From: Ceratotherium simum simum
Lineage: Eukaryota > Chordata > Mammalia > Perissodactyla > Rhinocerotidae
Reading direction: 5' to 3'
Length of the DNA stretch: 64,000 nucleotides
Assembly: GCF_000283155.1 (NCBI RefSeq)
Contig: NW_004454177.1
Coordinates: 28,969,131 to 29,033,130, forward strand
Positions 1 through 10,975 of this stretch are shown here, piece after piece. A program made the translations under genes and the position numbers. The first letter of the stretch is position 1; each line of letters begins with the position of its first letter. The notes beneath the pieces were generated by a model, which searched no databases, was not told where the DNA came from, and was given only the letters and a program-made list of their open reading frames with translations.

Positions 1-366
1 TTTAGTAGCAGGCAAAGTCAGATATTATGCCACTTGTGTCGATTGTGCTGGGTCCACAAAATGCCCACAGCAGGGGCGCTCCCCGGCTCAGTACCCTGCG
101 CCTTCAGGGAGGCTGCGTACCTGTGCGCTGCTCCTGGAGGCCGTGAAGCTGGCGGCTTGTGAAGGCGGCGTTTTTCCGCTCCAGGAGGGAGTCTCTGCTT
201 CTTCCACCTCAGTTAGGATTGTCCATTGTTGCAGGAGTTCCTATTATCCAGTTTTCAGTTCTGTCTCAGTGGTAATTTTTCCACAAGTAGTTGTAAATTG
301 GCTGTGTCCACGGGAGGAGGTGAGTTCAGAGTCTGCCTACGCCGCCATCTTGACTCCGACCCCCTG
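1..366 (-). mobile_element. L1 LINE, 5'UTR and 5' terminus (element continues left of window)
   Basis: Read on the minus strand, this starts with a C/G run and then gtcaagatggcggcgtaggc, followed by ctgaactcacctcctcccg. That is the typical start of a laurasiatherian L1 5'UTR. GC content is much higher than in the flank and drops abruptly at about 366, so the 5' end appears intact rather than truncated. ORF1 and ORF2 would lie to the left, outside the window. The 79-codon frame on the plus strand is an antisense shadow. Low visible decay suggests a fairly young copy. Confidence 0.8.
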
Positions 367-1214
367 TTCACAGAAATTTTAATGTACTAACTTTTCTTAA
401 TATTTTCCTTTATATGTCCTGCTATTCATGAATTCTTTAAGAAATATTTTCCCATCTTAAGATCATAAAAATATTGTCTTATATTGACTTGGTAAAAATT
501 TAAATATGTACATCTAAATATTAAAGAAAATATTTACGCCCATCTGAAATATTTTATTTTAAATGTATAGTTATTTTTTCCACAAGGATAACCAACATAA
601 TTTGAGCAATCTGAAATTTCCTACTGACTTTTAATGCAACTACTGTCCTAAATCAAATTTGTATAAAGGTATTGCTCTCTTTCTGGGCTCATTATTATAA
701 AATTATCTTTAGTAAGATTAACCCTACTACCTGATTCCTGTAAACTATACTGTATTTTCTTTTTACTTTCATATGAATTTATGATTGGGGCTATACAAAA
801 AAGTCGAAAACCTATTAAAATATTAATTACAATTCTATTAGTTTTATAGGTTAATTTGGAGACATTTACATGTTTGTGACATTGGATCCTCTTTTCCATG
901 AACATGGTATGTATCTCTATTTGTTCACGTCTTTTTATGTTCTTGAACAAAATCTTCACTTCTTTCTGTATGTTTGTTTGCAGGCATCTCATAATGATGT
1001 TACTTGGTAACATTATCATTATTATTATTATTATTATTGCACTGGCTATTAATAAGACTAATAAGAGTGCTATTGTTAACCAGAGAGTGAAATTTTACTA
1101 GAAAGATTGATGAATGTTCTAAATTTTACTAAGTCTTACCTTGATGCTTTTTGTAGCAATTATATTTTATGCAAATAGTGAGCATTTTCGCCTATTAATT
1201 TCCAAGTATGATAC
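367..1214. other. Unassigned AT-rich intergenic sequence
   Basis: No repeat family or coding frame recognised. It contains only the (ATT)n tract listed separately. Two small opposite-strand frames at 648-1101 overlap and look random. Confidence 0.5.
1012..1038. repeat. (ATT)n microsatellite
   Basis: About nine ATT units with one ATC variant near the left end. Confidence 0.9.
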
Positions 1215-1742
1215 ATTTCATTTCTCTTTATTTATCTTATGATTCTGGCTAGGATTTATAGTAGCATTTTGTGATTTTATTGTAGTTTTCCTGGGGTTTT
1301 CCGTATAGATATTTATATTACCTGCAGATAGGTTCTGTTTTATTTCTTCCTTTCTGCTCTGTATGCCTTTTATTTCCTTTTGATTTTTTACACTATTACT
1401 TCCATTACAATGTTGAATAGCAGTGGTGAGAGTGAACATCTTTGCTTTGTTTCTGATCTTAGGGGGTAAGCATTCAGTCTTTTACAAACATGTATGATGT
1501 TATCTTGAGTATTTTTGAAGATGCTTTTTATCTATTTGAGAAATTTCCCCTGTATTCCTAGTTTTCTGAGAGTTTTTATATTATAAATGGGTGTCGAATT
1601 TTGTCAAATGCTTTTTTTGCATTAAGTGATATTTTCATGCAACTTTTCTTCTTTCTCCTGTTGATGTGGTGGATGACATTGATAAATCTTAAGATATTAA
1701 AGCAAGCTTACATCCCTGACATAACCACAATTGATCCAATAT
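1215..1742 (-). mobile_element. L1 ORF2 fragment (reverse transcriptase region)
   Basis: The plus strand reads as the complement of L1 ORF2. Landmarks are atgttgaatagcagtggtga at 1411, gtcaaatgctttttttgcat at 1602, and a 'tgatgtggtgga' stretch at 1661. The frame is broken many times, so it is an old dead fragment with neither L1 end present. Confidence 0.85.
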
Positions 1743-2283
1743 CTCTGTTGAAGAAAAAGGACTTTACAACATTTTCTAGCTTGTTGCCTTATAGGCATCT
1801 TTGTAAAATAATAAAAAAAAATCCTTCTTCACAATGCAGAATAAATTCAATGAACTATTGTATTACTGATGGACTAATAGGCTTATCTTTATATATTTTA
1901 TATCTTTGTAGCTTTCTTTCAAGAGTCATTTTATATTGTCTTGATGCCAATGTTCCTATTGCCCATATAGAGCTATCCCTCTCCACTTAACACAGTTTAC
2001 CCTCTTGTCTAGATCATTTTGAATCTCAGCTTCTCTGAAGAACTTTTTCTGGTTTCCATAGTCCCTGCACCCCTGATATGCTTATCATTATGGAATTTGA
2101 CAAATATTGAAGTCTAGTGCTTTTTTATATTATTTTTTTATGTGTTTAAGTGTCGGCTTTCGTCTAGTCTGCATCTGACAAATTAAATTATAATCTGAGG
2201 GTGTAACAGGTATCAATATTGTTTAAAGCACTCTAGTTGATACAAATATGCAGGTAAGTCTTAGAATCAAAGTTGTCCTAAAG
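1743..2283. other. Unassigned intergenic sequence
   Basis: No repeat or gene signature recognised. The 129-codon plus frame at 1601-1990 begins inside the L1 fragment and has no recognisable product. Confidence 0.45.
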
Positions 2284-2476
2284 CAGTGGTTCTCAAACTT
2301 TAGTGTGTGTAAGAATCATCAGAAAGGCTTGATAAAACACAAATTTCTGGGTTCAACCTCCAGAGTTTCAGATTTGGTAGAAATCTAGATATGTGAAACC
2401 CAACTGTTTTCATTTCTAACAAGTTCCCAGGTGTTGCTGATGCTGCTGTTTTGGGAGCCGTACTTTAGAACAGTGG
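2284..2476 (+). mobile_element. hAT-Charlie MITE (MER5/MER3/MER58 group)
   Basis: It starts with the diagnostic cagtggttctcaaactttag and has the typical interior (aacaagttcccaggtg, then tgctgatgctgctg). It ends with a decayed inverted terminal repeat at about 2464-2476. At about 190 bp it is full length for a non-autonomous Charlie element. The subfamily is not certain by eye. Confidence 0.8.
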
Positions 2477-2599
2477 TCCCAAGGAATCTAAATCTGGTAC
2501 CAGTGTTCCAGTAGAGAGCATTGAGAAGAAAGTACTGGCTCAGGAAAAGTTCATGATAGAGATCTTCTGATAATAACTACACCATAAGAGAAATTAACT

Positions 2600-2765
2600 T
2601 TGCTTGATGCTTTGCTTTTTACAAAGCACTTTCACATCAGATATATATTGACACACAATCACATGAACTAGATATTAATAATATATCCATTTTTTCACAA
2701 CTGGAAGTTGGAACTCATAAAAGTTGAGTGGATTCTCCAAAGTTGCACAGTAAATAAGCTACGGA
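2600..2765 (-). mobile_element. MIR SINE
   Basis: Antisense MIR: tttacaaagcactttcacat near 2620, then a decayed 'fraction of body' with the gttgcacagta stretch at about 2740. The tRNA-related end is lost. Confidence 0.65.
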
Positions 2766-2810
2766 TTGTGTCTTGAATCTAAATTCTCTCTCATTTAATA
2801 TACTTAAATA

Positions 2811-2985
2811 AATGCTTTCACGTACATTATTGTATTTTATCTCTCCTGCAATCTCATGAGATAAGATGAACAGCTATTAATTTCACCATTTTATAGATGC
2901 AAAAATTAATGCACAGAAAGATAACATTCTTGACCAAGCACAAACAAACTATTGTACAAAGCTAGAACTGCATAGCATTAAAGAA
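2811..2985 (-). mobile_element. MIR SINE
   Basis: A second antisense MIR immediately after the first. It has the ctttcacgtacatta stretch, 'ccattttatagatgcaaaa' at 2886, and 'acaaagctagaactg' matching the antisense middle. It is a separate copy because it restarts the same consensus segment. Confidence 0.65.
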
Positions 2986-3424
2986 TTGTTATCAAAGAAA
3001 ATCCTTATCCTTTGTGAAGGAAGCTGACTGTATTCATGACAGTTATTAATCTGTATTGGTAGGAAGAAGACAGAAGGGGTTTAATTTCTTATCAGAGTCA
3101 TCCTATTTTCATTTATGAGTAATGTTTTGGATTCCTGACATAATTCCCTTAACAAGGAAGTAACCATAGCTTTGCCATTTATTAGTGGGAACAATTTTTT
3201 AAATGAAATACTTCAAGCCCGTAGAAAATAATACAACAAAAATCCATTGTAAATACTAACATTGTGCCATATATTTGTTTTGTATCATTAGACTTTAGGA
3301 AATAAAACATTATAGATCAATTGTAGTTGACTCTTCATCTATCCTTCTGACTTCTTACAGAGGTAATCACTATCCTGAATTTGGTGTGCATCAAGATAGG
3401 GTATGATAATATGATCTTTTGAAA

Positions 3425-3640
3425 GACACATTAGATTTGGAATGAGACAGGTTGTATTTATTTCCAGGATCAACCATTTATTAGCTGCAGATGAGCCACT
3501 TAGCTTCTCTGAGCCTCAGTTTTCTCATATGTAAAATGGGAATAATCCTAGATATCTCACAGAGTTGAGTAAAGATGAGAAATGATGGATATAAAGCTTT
3601 TCACACATAGAAAACTCTCAGTATGTAGTAGATATTAACA
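3425..3640 (+). mobile_element. MIR SINE
   Basis: Sense MIR. The core is agccacttagcttctctgag, then ctcagttttctcatatgtaa, then aaaatgggaataatcc. Both the head and the 3' end are recognisable. Confidence 0.8.
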
Positions 3641-3664
3641 TTACTATTGTTCTTGTTTTGTCTG

Positions 3665-4560
3665 CTGCCCGCTCAGGAGAGTTCAATATGGAGAGACTGC
3701 TGTAATATTTCCTGACACTGGATTGTTCTTGCTCTTGAGCTAACCCACAGCTCTTCCCCTGAACAAGTGGAGTCATTCCTCACTTTTATCTTATCTCCCG
3801 GTTTTGAAAACAGCTGTGGCTAAGCGGCTCACTGCAGTCTCGTAAGCACTCCTGCCCTGAAGCTGACAGTTGCCCTACAGCAAATAATAATATAAAGTGA
3901 AGTTCTGGGGTGGGAATCCTGCATTAAAGAGAAAATGATTCTGTATAATCATTGGAGGTTGGAACCCTTGTCAGCTTGTGTTCATGTCAGGCAATTTACC
4001 ATCTGCAGCATCATCCCCCCTGCCTCCAAAGTTGTGGGAGAGTTTGCTGAATTCATTTCTGTGGCATCAAGTAGTATTTGTTCTCTTCTTGTTACAACCA
4101 TATAGACTGGTTTAAACAAAAGTGAAAGGGACATCCCAGGGCATGCCTGGCATTGGAAAATTTGTTTCAGCACCAACACAGATAGAGGGGCATTTTTAAA
4201 GTTTCCTTTTCTGAAAGCAGGCTTCCTCCTCCAGACTTTATCGGCAGTCTGGGCCTATTCCAACTAATCAATAAATAAAGCCCAGTTGAGCCACATTTAT
4301 TTCTAGAAGCAAATAGCAATCAGTGCATTACCATGGAAGCTCAGGTCGTGTCCATCAGCCGAATCAGTAAACAATGAAGGCTGGGGCTTTGAGACTCCAT
4401 TCTGAAGGGAAACTGCTGCCTCCAAGGCAGGGAAATGGACCAGATCACTGAGATTTATAGGTTGCCCTGTTTAATTATCTGGAGAATAAGCTCAATTCTG
4501 CATTTCAATGAAAATGTATCGGTACCTATTTCTTTGATGTGCTGTCTTTTACCAAGACTT
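3665..4560. other. Repeat-free block, candidate conserved non-coding element
   Basis: About 900 bp with no recognisable repeat in an otherwise repeat-dense region and with GC higher than the flanks. There is no convincing ORF: the 65-codon minus frame at 3982-4179 has no recognisable domain. The segment around 4450-4520 has a TTTAATTA homeodomain-type core and few low-complexity runs, the texture of conserved non-exonic DNA. This is inference from texture only; conservation cannot be seen in one genome. Confidence 0.35.
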
Positions 4561-4624
4561 TGTGGTTGTTGTTTTTATCTTTTAATGATTTTATAGCAAT
4601 TAGTAACTTTAAAGAAAAACATTT

Positions 4625-4735
4625 GATAATTACCTACTATTTCAGGCACTTTGATATACTTTATCTCATTTAATTCTCATACCCTCACTGAATAAAAATG
4701 AGCCCAAGTTTACAGAGGTAATAAGCTGTGTGTTT
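4625..4735 (-). mobile_element. MIR SINE fragment
   Basis: Antisense MIR: 'ctttatctcatttaattctc' at 4660, then 'agtttacagaggtaataag' at 4708. Confidence 0.65.
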
Positions 4736-4794
4736 ATTATTCAATCTCCAGTTTGTTAAAATGGTTTGTTTATCTGATTTATCATTGCAACTAC

Positions 4795-4900
4795 ATTGTG
4801 ATCTCCTTAAAGGCACAGAACAGGTCTCATTGAACTTTAGCCTTCCTGCAACCTTGCTCGTAGGTGCTCAGTAAATACTTATTGATTAAATGAATGGATT
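4795..4900 (+). mobile_element. L2 LINE 3' end
   Basis: Has the L2 3'-terminal signature: 'ctccttaaaggcacagaac', then 'gtgctcagtaaatacttatt' with the terminal tgaatg motif. Confidence 0.75.
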
Positions 4901-4999
4901 AAAGAGTTAAGATTAATTTAGAGATCCTCGAAAGTAATCTTATTTCCATACTCCTGCCCTCCAAAAGTAATGTCACATGATATTTATTTTGATGGAATG

Positions 5000-5105
5000 G
5001 AATCGAGAGATTCTGCTACAGAACAGCTGAGTGATCTTGGGCAAGCTATTTCTCTTCTTTGGGTTTCAGTTACTTCCTGAAAGGAGGAAAAGATCATTTG
5101 TGAAT
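5000..5105 (+). mobile_element. MIR SINE fragment
   Basis: MIR core 'gagtgatcttgggcaagcta' followed by the cagttacttcctgaaagg stretch. The 3' half is not recognisable. Confidence 0.65.
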
Positions 5106-6052
5106 ACTTCTAGTTCTAAAATTCTGTGTGATTTCCTTTGGAGAGAATTGGAATGAGGCTTGCTTTTTTCGTAATTTTACTCTGAAATGTCCTTTTCATT
5201 GTGATAGTACCATGAGACACATCCCTGCAGGATCAAATGTAGAGATATATAATAAGTTTGGGAAAGGGGCGATTATATCTTCTTTCTGCGAAAGCCCAGA
5301 ATCCTTTGGCCCCATCTAGCCATCATCAACATATACAGTAATAGTCATGTAAAGGTTTCTTATGCAGCAATTTTGTTAGAAGAGAGTATAGCCGAGAATC
5401 AGGACTTAAATAAAGATCCTTCCTAATAGTTGTAATTTAATAAAGTATATGTACAATTTTTTGTATATAATTAACCTCCAACCCTAGATTTTACATCCAT
5501 GAGGGCAAGAATAAATCTGTCTTGTTTACCACAGTAAGGTGTTTGGAACATTTAATGCATTTATTTTGTGTGTGTATATATGTAGATGTACATGTAATAT
5601 GAATAAACACTCAAGCTCAAACATCAGTGTTTATTCACTCTTTTTGATAGAAGATATTTCAGATCCATTCATGTCTTTTAACTTATATTTTATAGACACA
5701 CAATGCTGCTGAGTAGCATCATAAACGTTCTGCTTCAGATCCTAGAATTGTGTATCCACAAGCCAACGCGCAGCATCAGCTCGAGAGCAAATCAATGCTC
5801 CAAACTGCTGTGGAGAATGATGCTGCTTCTTTCTTTGAGTTACCCTCAGGGGCTTCCCAGCAGTGAGTTTGTATACCTCAGGGAGCCTATTTTTCAAGTT
5901 AGAGGATCAAAAATTTCTTTGAAAATTGGGTGAAAACTCATCTAGCAATTTTTTTCACTTGAAAAGAAATCACATAGAGAAAAATTTCATATATAAGCAT
6001 GCTTCTGTCTTTTACTGCATCACAGGAAAATGGCGGTGAAGTGATAGCATAT
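5106..6052. other. Unassigned sequence with weak L2-like scrap
   Basis: About 5495-5560 resembles a decayed L2 3' end ('catccatgagggcaagaat'). 5640-5940 is moderately GC-rich and unlike any repeat I recognise. The 76-codon frame at 5703-5933 has no recognisable domain and I do not call it a gene. Confidence 0.4.
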
Positions 6053-6065
6053 GACTTGCATTTTT

Positions 6066-6255
6066 TTTTGCTGAGGAAATTCGCCCTGAGCTGACATCCG
6101 CTGCCAATCTTCCTCCTTTTTTTTTTGTATGTGAGCTACTGCCACAGCATGGCCACTGACAGGTGAGCGGTGTAGGTCCTCAGTCAGGGACCAAACCCAG
6201 GCCACTGAAGTAGAGCATGCTGAACTGAACCACTAGGCCTCTGGGGCTAGCCCAG
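6066..6255 (-). mobile_element. ERE SINE (older variant) with target-site duplication
   Basis: On the minus strand it begins with a degenerate ggctagccccagaggcctag head and ends in gaagattgg..., with 'gctgacatc' before the A-tail. It is flanked by a 13-bp duplication, gacttgcattttt at 6053-6065 and gactagcattttt at 6256-6268 (12 of 13 identical). The Pol III boxes are decayed. Its interior ('tactgccacagcatggccac') marks an older lineage than the copies at 31.4 and 36.6 kb. Confidence 0.88.
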
Positions 6256-6268
6256 GACTAGCATTTTT

Positions 6269-7178
6269 AGAACACTTTGGCTTCAGTGTGGAAAGTAATT
6301 TGACAAGGGTCAAGTCAAAATGTGGAGGGCCCAGAGAGGAGACAAAGGCAGTAAATGGTGTACCTGAGAGCCGATTGTGGTGTGGGCACACAGTGGTACA
6401 TACATGTGAAGTGGAGAGAAGCTGGTATATTTAGGACGTGCTTGAGTTGTAGAATTCACTGTACTTGGTGGTTGCAAAGATGTAGCATATAAAGTAAAAT
6501 TTCAGAGATGACTTCAACATATATGGCTTGAGGTTGATAAGGGCAAATTGAATTCATTTGCCTATCAAGTTTGATGTATTATCTATTAATTTAAACTTAT
6601 TAGTCCTAATATTCAAATTCTTCATTCCTATTTAATTTTTGTCTACTTCTTAGGACAAAAACCAAAGATATGTATAAAGTCTTATTTCTTTTTTCTTCTT
6701 TGTTATTTGGGGAGCAATACTTCATTATTTTTTTTTACTTTTAGTTATTATAAATAATCCTCTTTTTTGCTGTTCAGTGGATTTTCTAGACTGTTAAAAA
6801 TTAACATTAATTTTTTTTCTATTTATCTCCATTTGCCTGAGGAAAATAGGAGCTGGATATTTCTTTGATGTATTTTGCATTTAATAATTCATTGTGAGAA
6901 TCCTTGTTGTTTAACAAAAGCATTTTATGAGAATATTTTTTGTTTTTAACTGATAGATTTGAGTTTGGTTTAGTTACACAATTATGCTTTTTCATTTTAT
7001 GGTTTTCTACTATTTTCTATAAGAAGTATGTTTTTTTCAGTGATTTTTAAATATATCAGGAGTTAGTTTTAAGTTTTTCCAAGCTACCGTGTGATCTGTA
7101 TTCTCTGATTATCAAATAAAATAATAAAATATACATTTTCATTCCTCTTCAAAGATGAGGAATAAATATACTCTATAC
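6269..7178. other. Unassigned AT-rich sequence
   Basis: T-rich runs dominate 6640-7080. The texture would fit a very old antisense L1 but no diagnostic segment was found. No gene. Confidence 0.4.
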
Positions 7179-7356
7179 CAGTGGTTGTAAATGTAGGCTG
7201 ATTAGTGGTATCCCCTGAAATGATTTTAAAAATCATAATGCCCAGGCCATACTCAATACCACTTAAATCAGAAACTTGAGGGTGGAACACAGGCATTCAC
7301 ATTAAAAAACTAACTCCCCAGTGATTCCAATGTTCCGTTAAGATTGAAAATCAGTG
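7179..7356 (-). mobile_element. hAT-Charlie MITE (MER5A-like)
   Basis: Begins cagtggttgtaaatg and ends attgaaaatcagtg, which are decayed inverted terminal repeats. The interior 'gcccaggccatactcaatac' and 'cagaaacttgagggtgg' match the MER5A-type body. At 178 bp it is near full length. The orientation is weakly determined. Confidence 0.7.
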
Positions 7357-7438
7357 CTCTGTTCCTCTTCTTTCTACTCTCTTCTCTTTACTGTCCTCCT
7401 TCTCTTATCCATCACACAAATCCAATCCAAGCCTTTTG

Positions 7439-7740
7439 TTTCAGTTACCTATTAGAATAAGCTACATCAACACTTAGTGTCTTAAAGCAGTAATCATTTT
7501 ATTCTATCTCAGGATGCTATGGGTTAGGAATTTGGGCAGGGTTCAATGGGGAGAACTTTCATCACACATAACATTGCAGAGATGACTTGGAGTTATTGTA
7601 CTGGCAAATGGGCAAGTCTGGAAGATCCAAGATGGCTTTATTCACCTGACAGGCATCTTGGCAGTGATGACTGGAAGATGGAACTCAACTGGGATTATCT
7701 AACTGAACATCATATAATTGTGGCCTCTCCAGCATGTTTT
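7439..7740 (-). mobile_element. LTR fragment, MaLR/ERVL-like (antisense 3' half)
   Basis: The plus strand reads cacttagtgtcttaaagcag, then 'gggttaggaatttgggcag' and 'gatccaagatggctttattc'. This is the complement of the 3' half of a common mammalian LTR that ends in 'ccactaagtttt...gataactga'. It is a solo fragment; the subfamily is not certain. The small 68-codon frame inside it is incidental. Confidence 0.6.
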
Positions 7741-7977
7741 ATGTCTGTGTGAGTTTTGTATACCAGCTGTAGAAAATTCTTTACTAGAATGATTCAAATA
7801 TTTGGCTACAATTTTTGAAAACAAGAGCATAGATTTGTTTTGTGTAAAATATTTCTATTGACATGGAATAGCTTCCATTTTTATACTCAGACATATTTGT
7901 TTTTATTTTCTAATTCTAGAAATTTTCTCAAAGTATGTCTTCTTTACTGCTTCTGTGCTAAATATTCTGATTACTTT

Positions 7978-8084
7978 CTCATGAAGTCTTTTTTTATTGT
8001 AAACTTTAATTAAAATATAGCATACAGAGGACAGCACAAGTTATAAGTGCACTGCAAGTTGAATTTTCAAAATGTGAGTTATCC
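7978..8084 (-). mobile_element. L1 (old) 3' region, first segment
   Basis: 'attgtaaactttaattaaaa' and 'agcatacagaggacagcac' are the complement of an old L1 3' region. The match resumes at 8579 after a nested insertion, so this and the 8579-10618 segment are one element. Confidence 0.7.
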
Positions 8085-8578
8085 AAGAGAAAAGGAAATA
8101 TATATCCATGAAAAGATGTGTACCCAAATTTTCATAGCAGCTTTATTTGTAATAGCCACAAACTGGGCACTGTCCAGAGGTCCATCAACAGGTGAAATGA
8201 TAAACAAATTATAATACGTTTGTATAAGAGAATACTATTCCTAAAGAAAAACAATGAATTATTGATGCATGCAACAACATGGATAAATCTGAAAATAATT
8301 ATACTGATTATAAGAAACCAGATAAAAAAAGAGGGTAAGCTGAATGATTATATAAAACTCTAGAAAATGCCAATAAATTTCTGTAGTGACAGAAAGCAGA
8401 TCAGTAGATGCTGGCAAGTGTAAGGGAAGGAGAGGAGGGAGGAGTATATGGTCTAACTTGACTATGGTGATGGTTTCATTGATCTATACGTGTCAAAACT
8501 TATCCAATTATACAATTTAAATATTTCCGTGTATCATATGCCAATTACACTTTAATAATGTTATTTTGTTTAAAATAT
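8085..8578 (+). mobile_element. L1 3' end, sense, nested in antisense L1
   Basis: Sense L1 ORF2 C-terminus and 3'UTR: 'catagcagctttatttgtaa', then 'gtccatcaacaggtgaaatg', then caacaacatggataaatctg, and near the end 'caattacactttaataatg'. It is 5' truncated to about 490 bp. It interrupts the antisense L1 exactly where that consensus breaks, so it is the younger insertion. No clear target-site duplication remains. Confidence 0.8.
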
Positions 8579-10618
8579 ACAAGATTTGTTTAATGCACAT
8601 CCAGATGAAGAAACAGAATATTATCTGTTCCAGAGAAGGCCCCCTCATGCCTCCTCCCAGCCGGTGTCTTCCCCCACCTCATCAAGGGTAACTATATCCG
8701 GATTTTTAACTCCATAGATGAGTTTTATTTATTTTTGAACTTTATATAAACGGAATTATACAATCAGTGCATTTTTGTCTGATTTATTTTGCTCAACATT
8801 ATGGCTGTGAGATTCCTCTGTATGTTGCATTTGATAATTCTCACGGCTGTATTTTATTTGATTATATTAATAAGCAAAATTTACATATCAATTATTCTGT
8901 TATTTGACATTTGAGATGTTTTAATTTCTTGGCTCTTTTGAATCGTGCTGTTATGAACATTCTTACACATGGCTTTTGCATATTTTTTTATTGTATACAT
9001 ATCTAAAAGTGGCATTTGTATGTGGTAGTAAGTATATCATATGGTAGGTGTATGTTTTAATACTTAAGAAACTGTTAAACTGTTTCCCAAAGTGTTTGCA
9101 CCATTTTTATTCCATTCAACAGTGTTTGAGATTTTGATGTCCTCTATATCTCCACCAACACTTGGTCTGGTCAGTATTTTTAATTTTAGATATTTTGATA
9201 TGTTTGTAGTGTTCTCTCCTTATGGTTTTAATTGTAATTTCTCTAATGATTGAAAATGTTGAGGATATTTTTATGTGCGTATTAGCCATCTGTATATCTT
9301 TTCCAGAAAAGTGTCTGTTCAAATCTTCGGCCCATCTTTTATGGGATGTTTATTTCCTTATTAATAAATTTTGATGGTTCTGCAAGATATAAGAATTTTG
9401 TCAAACATGAGGTTTGCAATATTTATTTTTCTGTTTCTAGCTTATCTTTTTATTCTCTTAACAGTATCTGCTGAAGAACAGAAGTTTCTTATTTTGATGA
9501 AGTTCAATTTATAATTTTTTTTCTTATATGGATCGTGCTTATAGTGTCTTATCTAAGATATCATTGCCTAATCCATGGTCACAAAGTTTTTCTCTAATGT
9601 TTTACTTCAGAAGCTTTTTTAGCTTTAGGATTTCTGTTTAGGTCTTTAATCCACTTTGAGTTAATTTATGTGCCGTGTGAGGTATAAATTTATGTTCCTT
9701 TTTTGCATACGGATATCGAAAGATTCTGACACCATTTGTTTAAAAGACTATTCTCCACTGAATTGGTTTTGCACCTTTGCCAAAATAAATTGAGTGTGTG
9801 TATGTATGTGTAGTTCTAGACTCTTTATTCTGTTCCATTGATCTATTTTTCCATCTACTTTCCAATACAACACTGTTTGGATTTTGATTGTTCTTGATAA
9901 ATATTGTAGTTGGGTAGTGAAATCCTCCAGCATTGTTCCTCTTTTACAGAGTTGGTTAGTTTTTTTGGATATTCTATGTCCTTTGCATTTCCACATGGAT
10001 TTTAGAATCAGCTTTTCAATTTCTACAAAATTCTGCTGGGATTTTGACTAGGAAACCATTGCATTTATAGATCAACTTAGGGAGAATTGACATCTTAACA
10101 ATATTAAGTCTTTCATTCCATGAACACTTATTTAGGTCTTTAATTTCTCTCAGCAATGTTTTGTAGTTTCCAGTGTATTAGTATGCACACCTTGTGTTAC
10201 ATTTATCCCTAATATTTCATATTGTTGGTGATCTTATAAATGATATTTTTTAAATGCCAACTTTTGATTTTCCATTGCTCATAATAGAAATATAGTTTAC
10301 TCTTATAGATTGATCTTGTATCTTGCAACCTTAATAAACTCACTTATTATATTTACTGGCTTACTTATGGATTCCATAGCCTTTTCTACATAGAAGAGAA
10401 AACTGCAGATAGAGTTTGATTTCTTCCTTTACAATCTGGATGTTAATATTTCTTTTTCATTCCTTATTGCACTAGTTAAAAACTCTAGTTGAACAGAAAT
10501 TATGAGAGCAGTTGCGCTTGCTTTGTTCCTCATGTAAGAGGGAAGATTCAATATTTCGCCAATAAGTATGCTATTACTTGCTATTCATAGATGCTCTTTA
10601 TTAGGTAGAGGGAATTCT
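8579..10618 (-). mobile_element. L1 (old) ORF2 and 3' region, second segment
   Basis: The complement of L1 3'UTR and ORF2 continues from 7978-8084. Landmarks are 'gaagaaacagaatattatc' at 8606, 'tttccagaaaagtgtctgtt' at 9300, the 'ttaggtctttaatccacttt' stretch at 9638, 'ttctgttccattgatctatt' at 9828 and 'attctgctgggattttgac' at 10030. All frames are heavily interrupted. It stops in the reverse-transcriptase region at an LTR scrap at 10620. Confidence 0.85.
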
Positions 10619-10619
10619 A

Positions 10620-10790
10620 GTTATCTAGTCCCACTTAACAAATTACAGCAGACTGCATGGCTTAAAATGACAATTATTTATAATCTAGTTTCTGTGAGTT
10701 AGGAATCTGGAAGCAGCTTAATTGGGTGGTTCTCAGCCAAGGTCTTGCATGAGGTTGCAGTCAAGCTATTTGCTAGGATTGCACTGATCT
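10620..10790 (-). mobile_element. MLT1-like LTR fragment
   Basis: 'caaattacagcagactgcat' and 'ggcttaaaatgacaattatt' form the complement of a MaLR-type LTR 3' end, followed by the 'ggttgcagtcaagct' segment. Truncated, about 170 bp. Confidence 0.6.
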
Positions 10791-10794
10791 TTTA

Positions 10795-10975
10795 TTTTGT
10801 ATTATTTTTACATATTGATATAATTTATATTATTTACTATATCTATATAGTTGTTATTTATTATATATTATTCAAATATAATATTTATGTGATATATTTA
10901 TTAGATATAAATAGATAAATCCATATATGTGCATATATATATTATAAATGTATATTTAGATATGCACTCATAAAA
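10795..10975. repeat. AT-rich low-complexity tract
   Basis: About 180 bp of almost pure A/T with overlapping TATATTA, ATATAT and TATCTATATA words. Imperfect and internally palindromic. Confidence 0.85.

Noticed and set aside
5703..5933. 76-codon frame as a possible small gene
   Set aside because: No domain, no conserved context, and a leucine-rich start typical of chance frames.
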